A stretch of 5,355 bases of DNA, taken from positions 1-5,355 of the forward strand of contig CALBTX010000108.1 in NCBI GenBank assembly GCA_937967685.1, in the 5' to 3' direction. Numbering within the stretch: the stretch's first letter is position 1; the number at the start of each line of letters is the position of its first letter. This stretch comes from an uncultured Bacillaceae bacterium (GTDB lineage: Bacteria > Bacillota > Bacilli > Caldalkalibacillales > Caldalkalibacillaceae). The notes below the pieces were generated by a model, which saw only the letters and a list, made by a program, of their open reading frames with translations, had not been told where the DNA came from and made no database searches. Positions 5,301 through 5,355 of this stretch are shown here, one piece after another. The translations under genes were made by a program, and so were the position numbers.

Positions 5301-5355
5301 TTAACCTTGAGCGCCGGCATCTTGTTCTTGTCCGGCCGGTTCTTCAACGTCTGCG
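5301..5355 (-). CDS. C-terminal end of an unidentified upstream gene
   Basis: Seventeen codons ending in TAA at 5301 are visible, reading ADVEEPAGQEQDAGAQG. The correctly oriented terminator 20 bases further on supports this strand and frame. The tail is acidic and polar, rich in Ala, Gly, Glu and Gln, like a disordered C-terminal extension, so it gives no family identity. In related Bacillales the gene before the atp cluster is often upp or a UDP-GlcNAc 2-epimerase gene. I cannot tell whether either applies here, because most of the gene lies outside the window. Confidence 0.55.
   Translation of the reverse strand, partial: ADVEEPAGQEQDAGAQG

Noticed and set aside
1..5355. Mobile elements, CRISPR arrays, tRNA or rRNA genes, or a defence system
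   Set aside because: Nearly all of the window is accounted for by the atp operon and short spacers. I saw no inverted-repeat-bounded element, spaced repeat array, transposase or RNA-gene-like sequence.

Overview
The window holds most of a bacterial F1Fo ATP synthase (atp) operon, all on the minus strand, so transcription runs from high to low coordinates. In that direction the order is: the tail of an unidentified upstream gene (5301-5355) and its rho-independent terminator (5240-5280); a sigma-A-type promoter (5179-5207); atpZ (5078-4851), atpI (4858-4442), atpB/subunit a (4452-3643), atpE/subunit c (3531-3313), atpF/subunit b (3205-2699), atpH/delta (2711-2178), atpA/alpha (2153-645), and the first two thirds of atpG/gamma (572-1, running off the window). 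atpD and atpC are expected just beyond position 1. There is no gap over 300 bases.

The gene order, the single b subunit, the close likeness of the a, b, alpha and gamma proteins to Bacillus subtilis and Bacillus PS3, the strong AGGAGG-type ribosome sites and the frequent GTG starts point to a member of the Bacillales (Firmicutes). The species cannot be named from this stretch. Subunits a and c carry ordinary proton-coupled residues, not the special ones described for alkaliphilic bacilli.

How it works together: AtpZ and AtpI are small membrane proteins linked to Fo assembly. Subunits a and c form the proton path and rotor ring, b2 and delta form the outer stalk, and alpha (with beta, outside the window) and gamma form the catalytic head and central shaft. 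The first three genes overlap, as do atpF and atpH, which suggests translational coupling. By contrast atpE, needed in many copies, is flanked on both sides by about 110-base untranslated spacers. The upstream one is AT-rich with a very strong ribosome site, and the downstream one carries a long stable hairpin.

This is a conserved housekeeping operon, and I see no hidden new system. The most unusual feature is an insertion of about 35 strongly acidic residues in subunit a, predicted to lie on the outer face of the membrane. Several gene starts also need care: atpZ, atpB, atpF and atpG all begin with GTG, and the longest open frames of atpZ, atpE, atpF and atpA extend upstream of the starts that the ribosome sites support.
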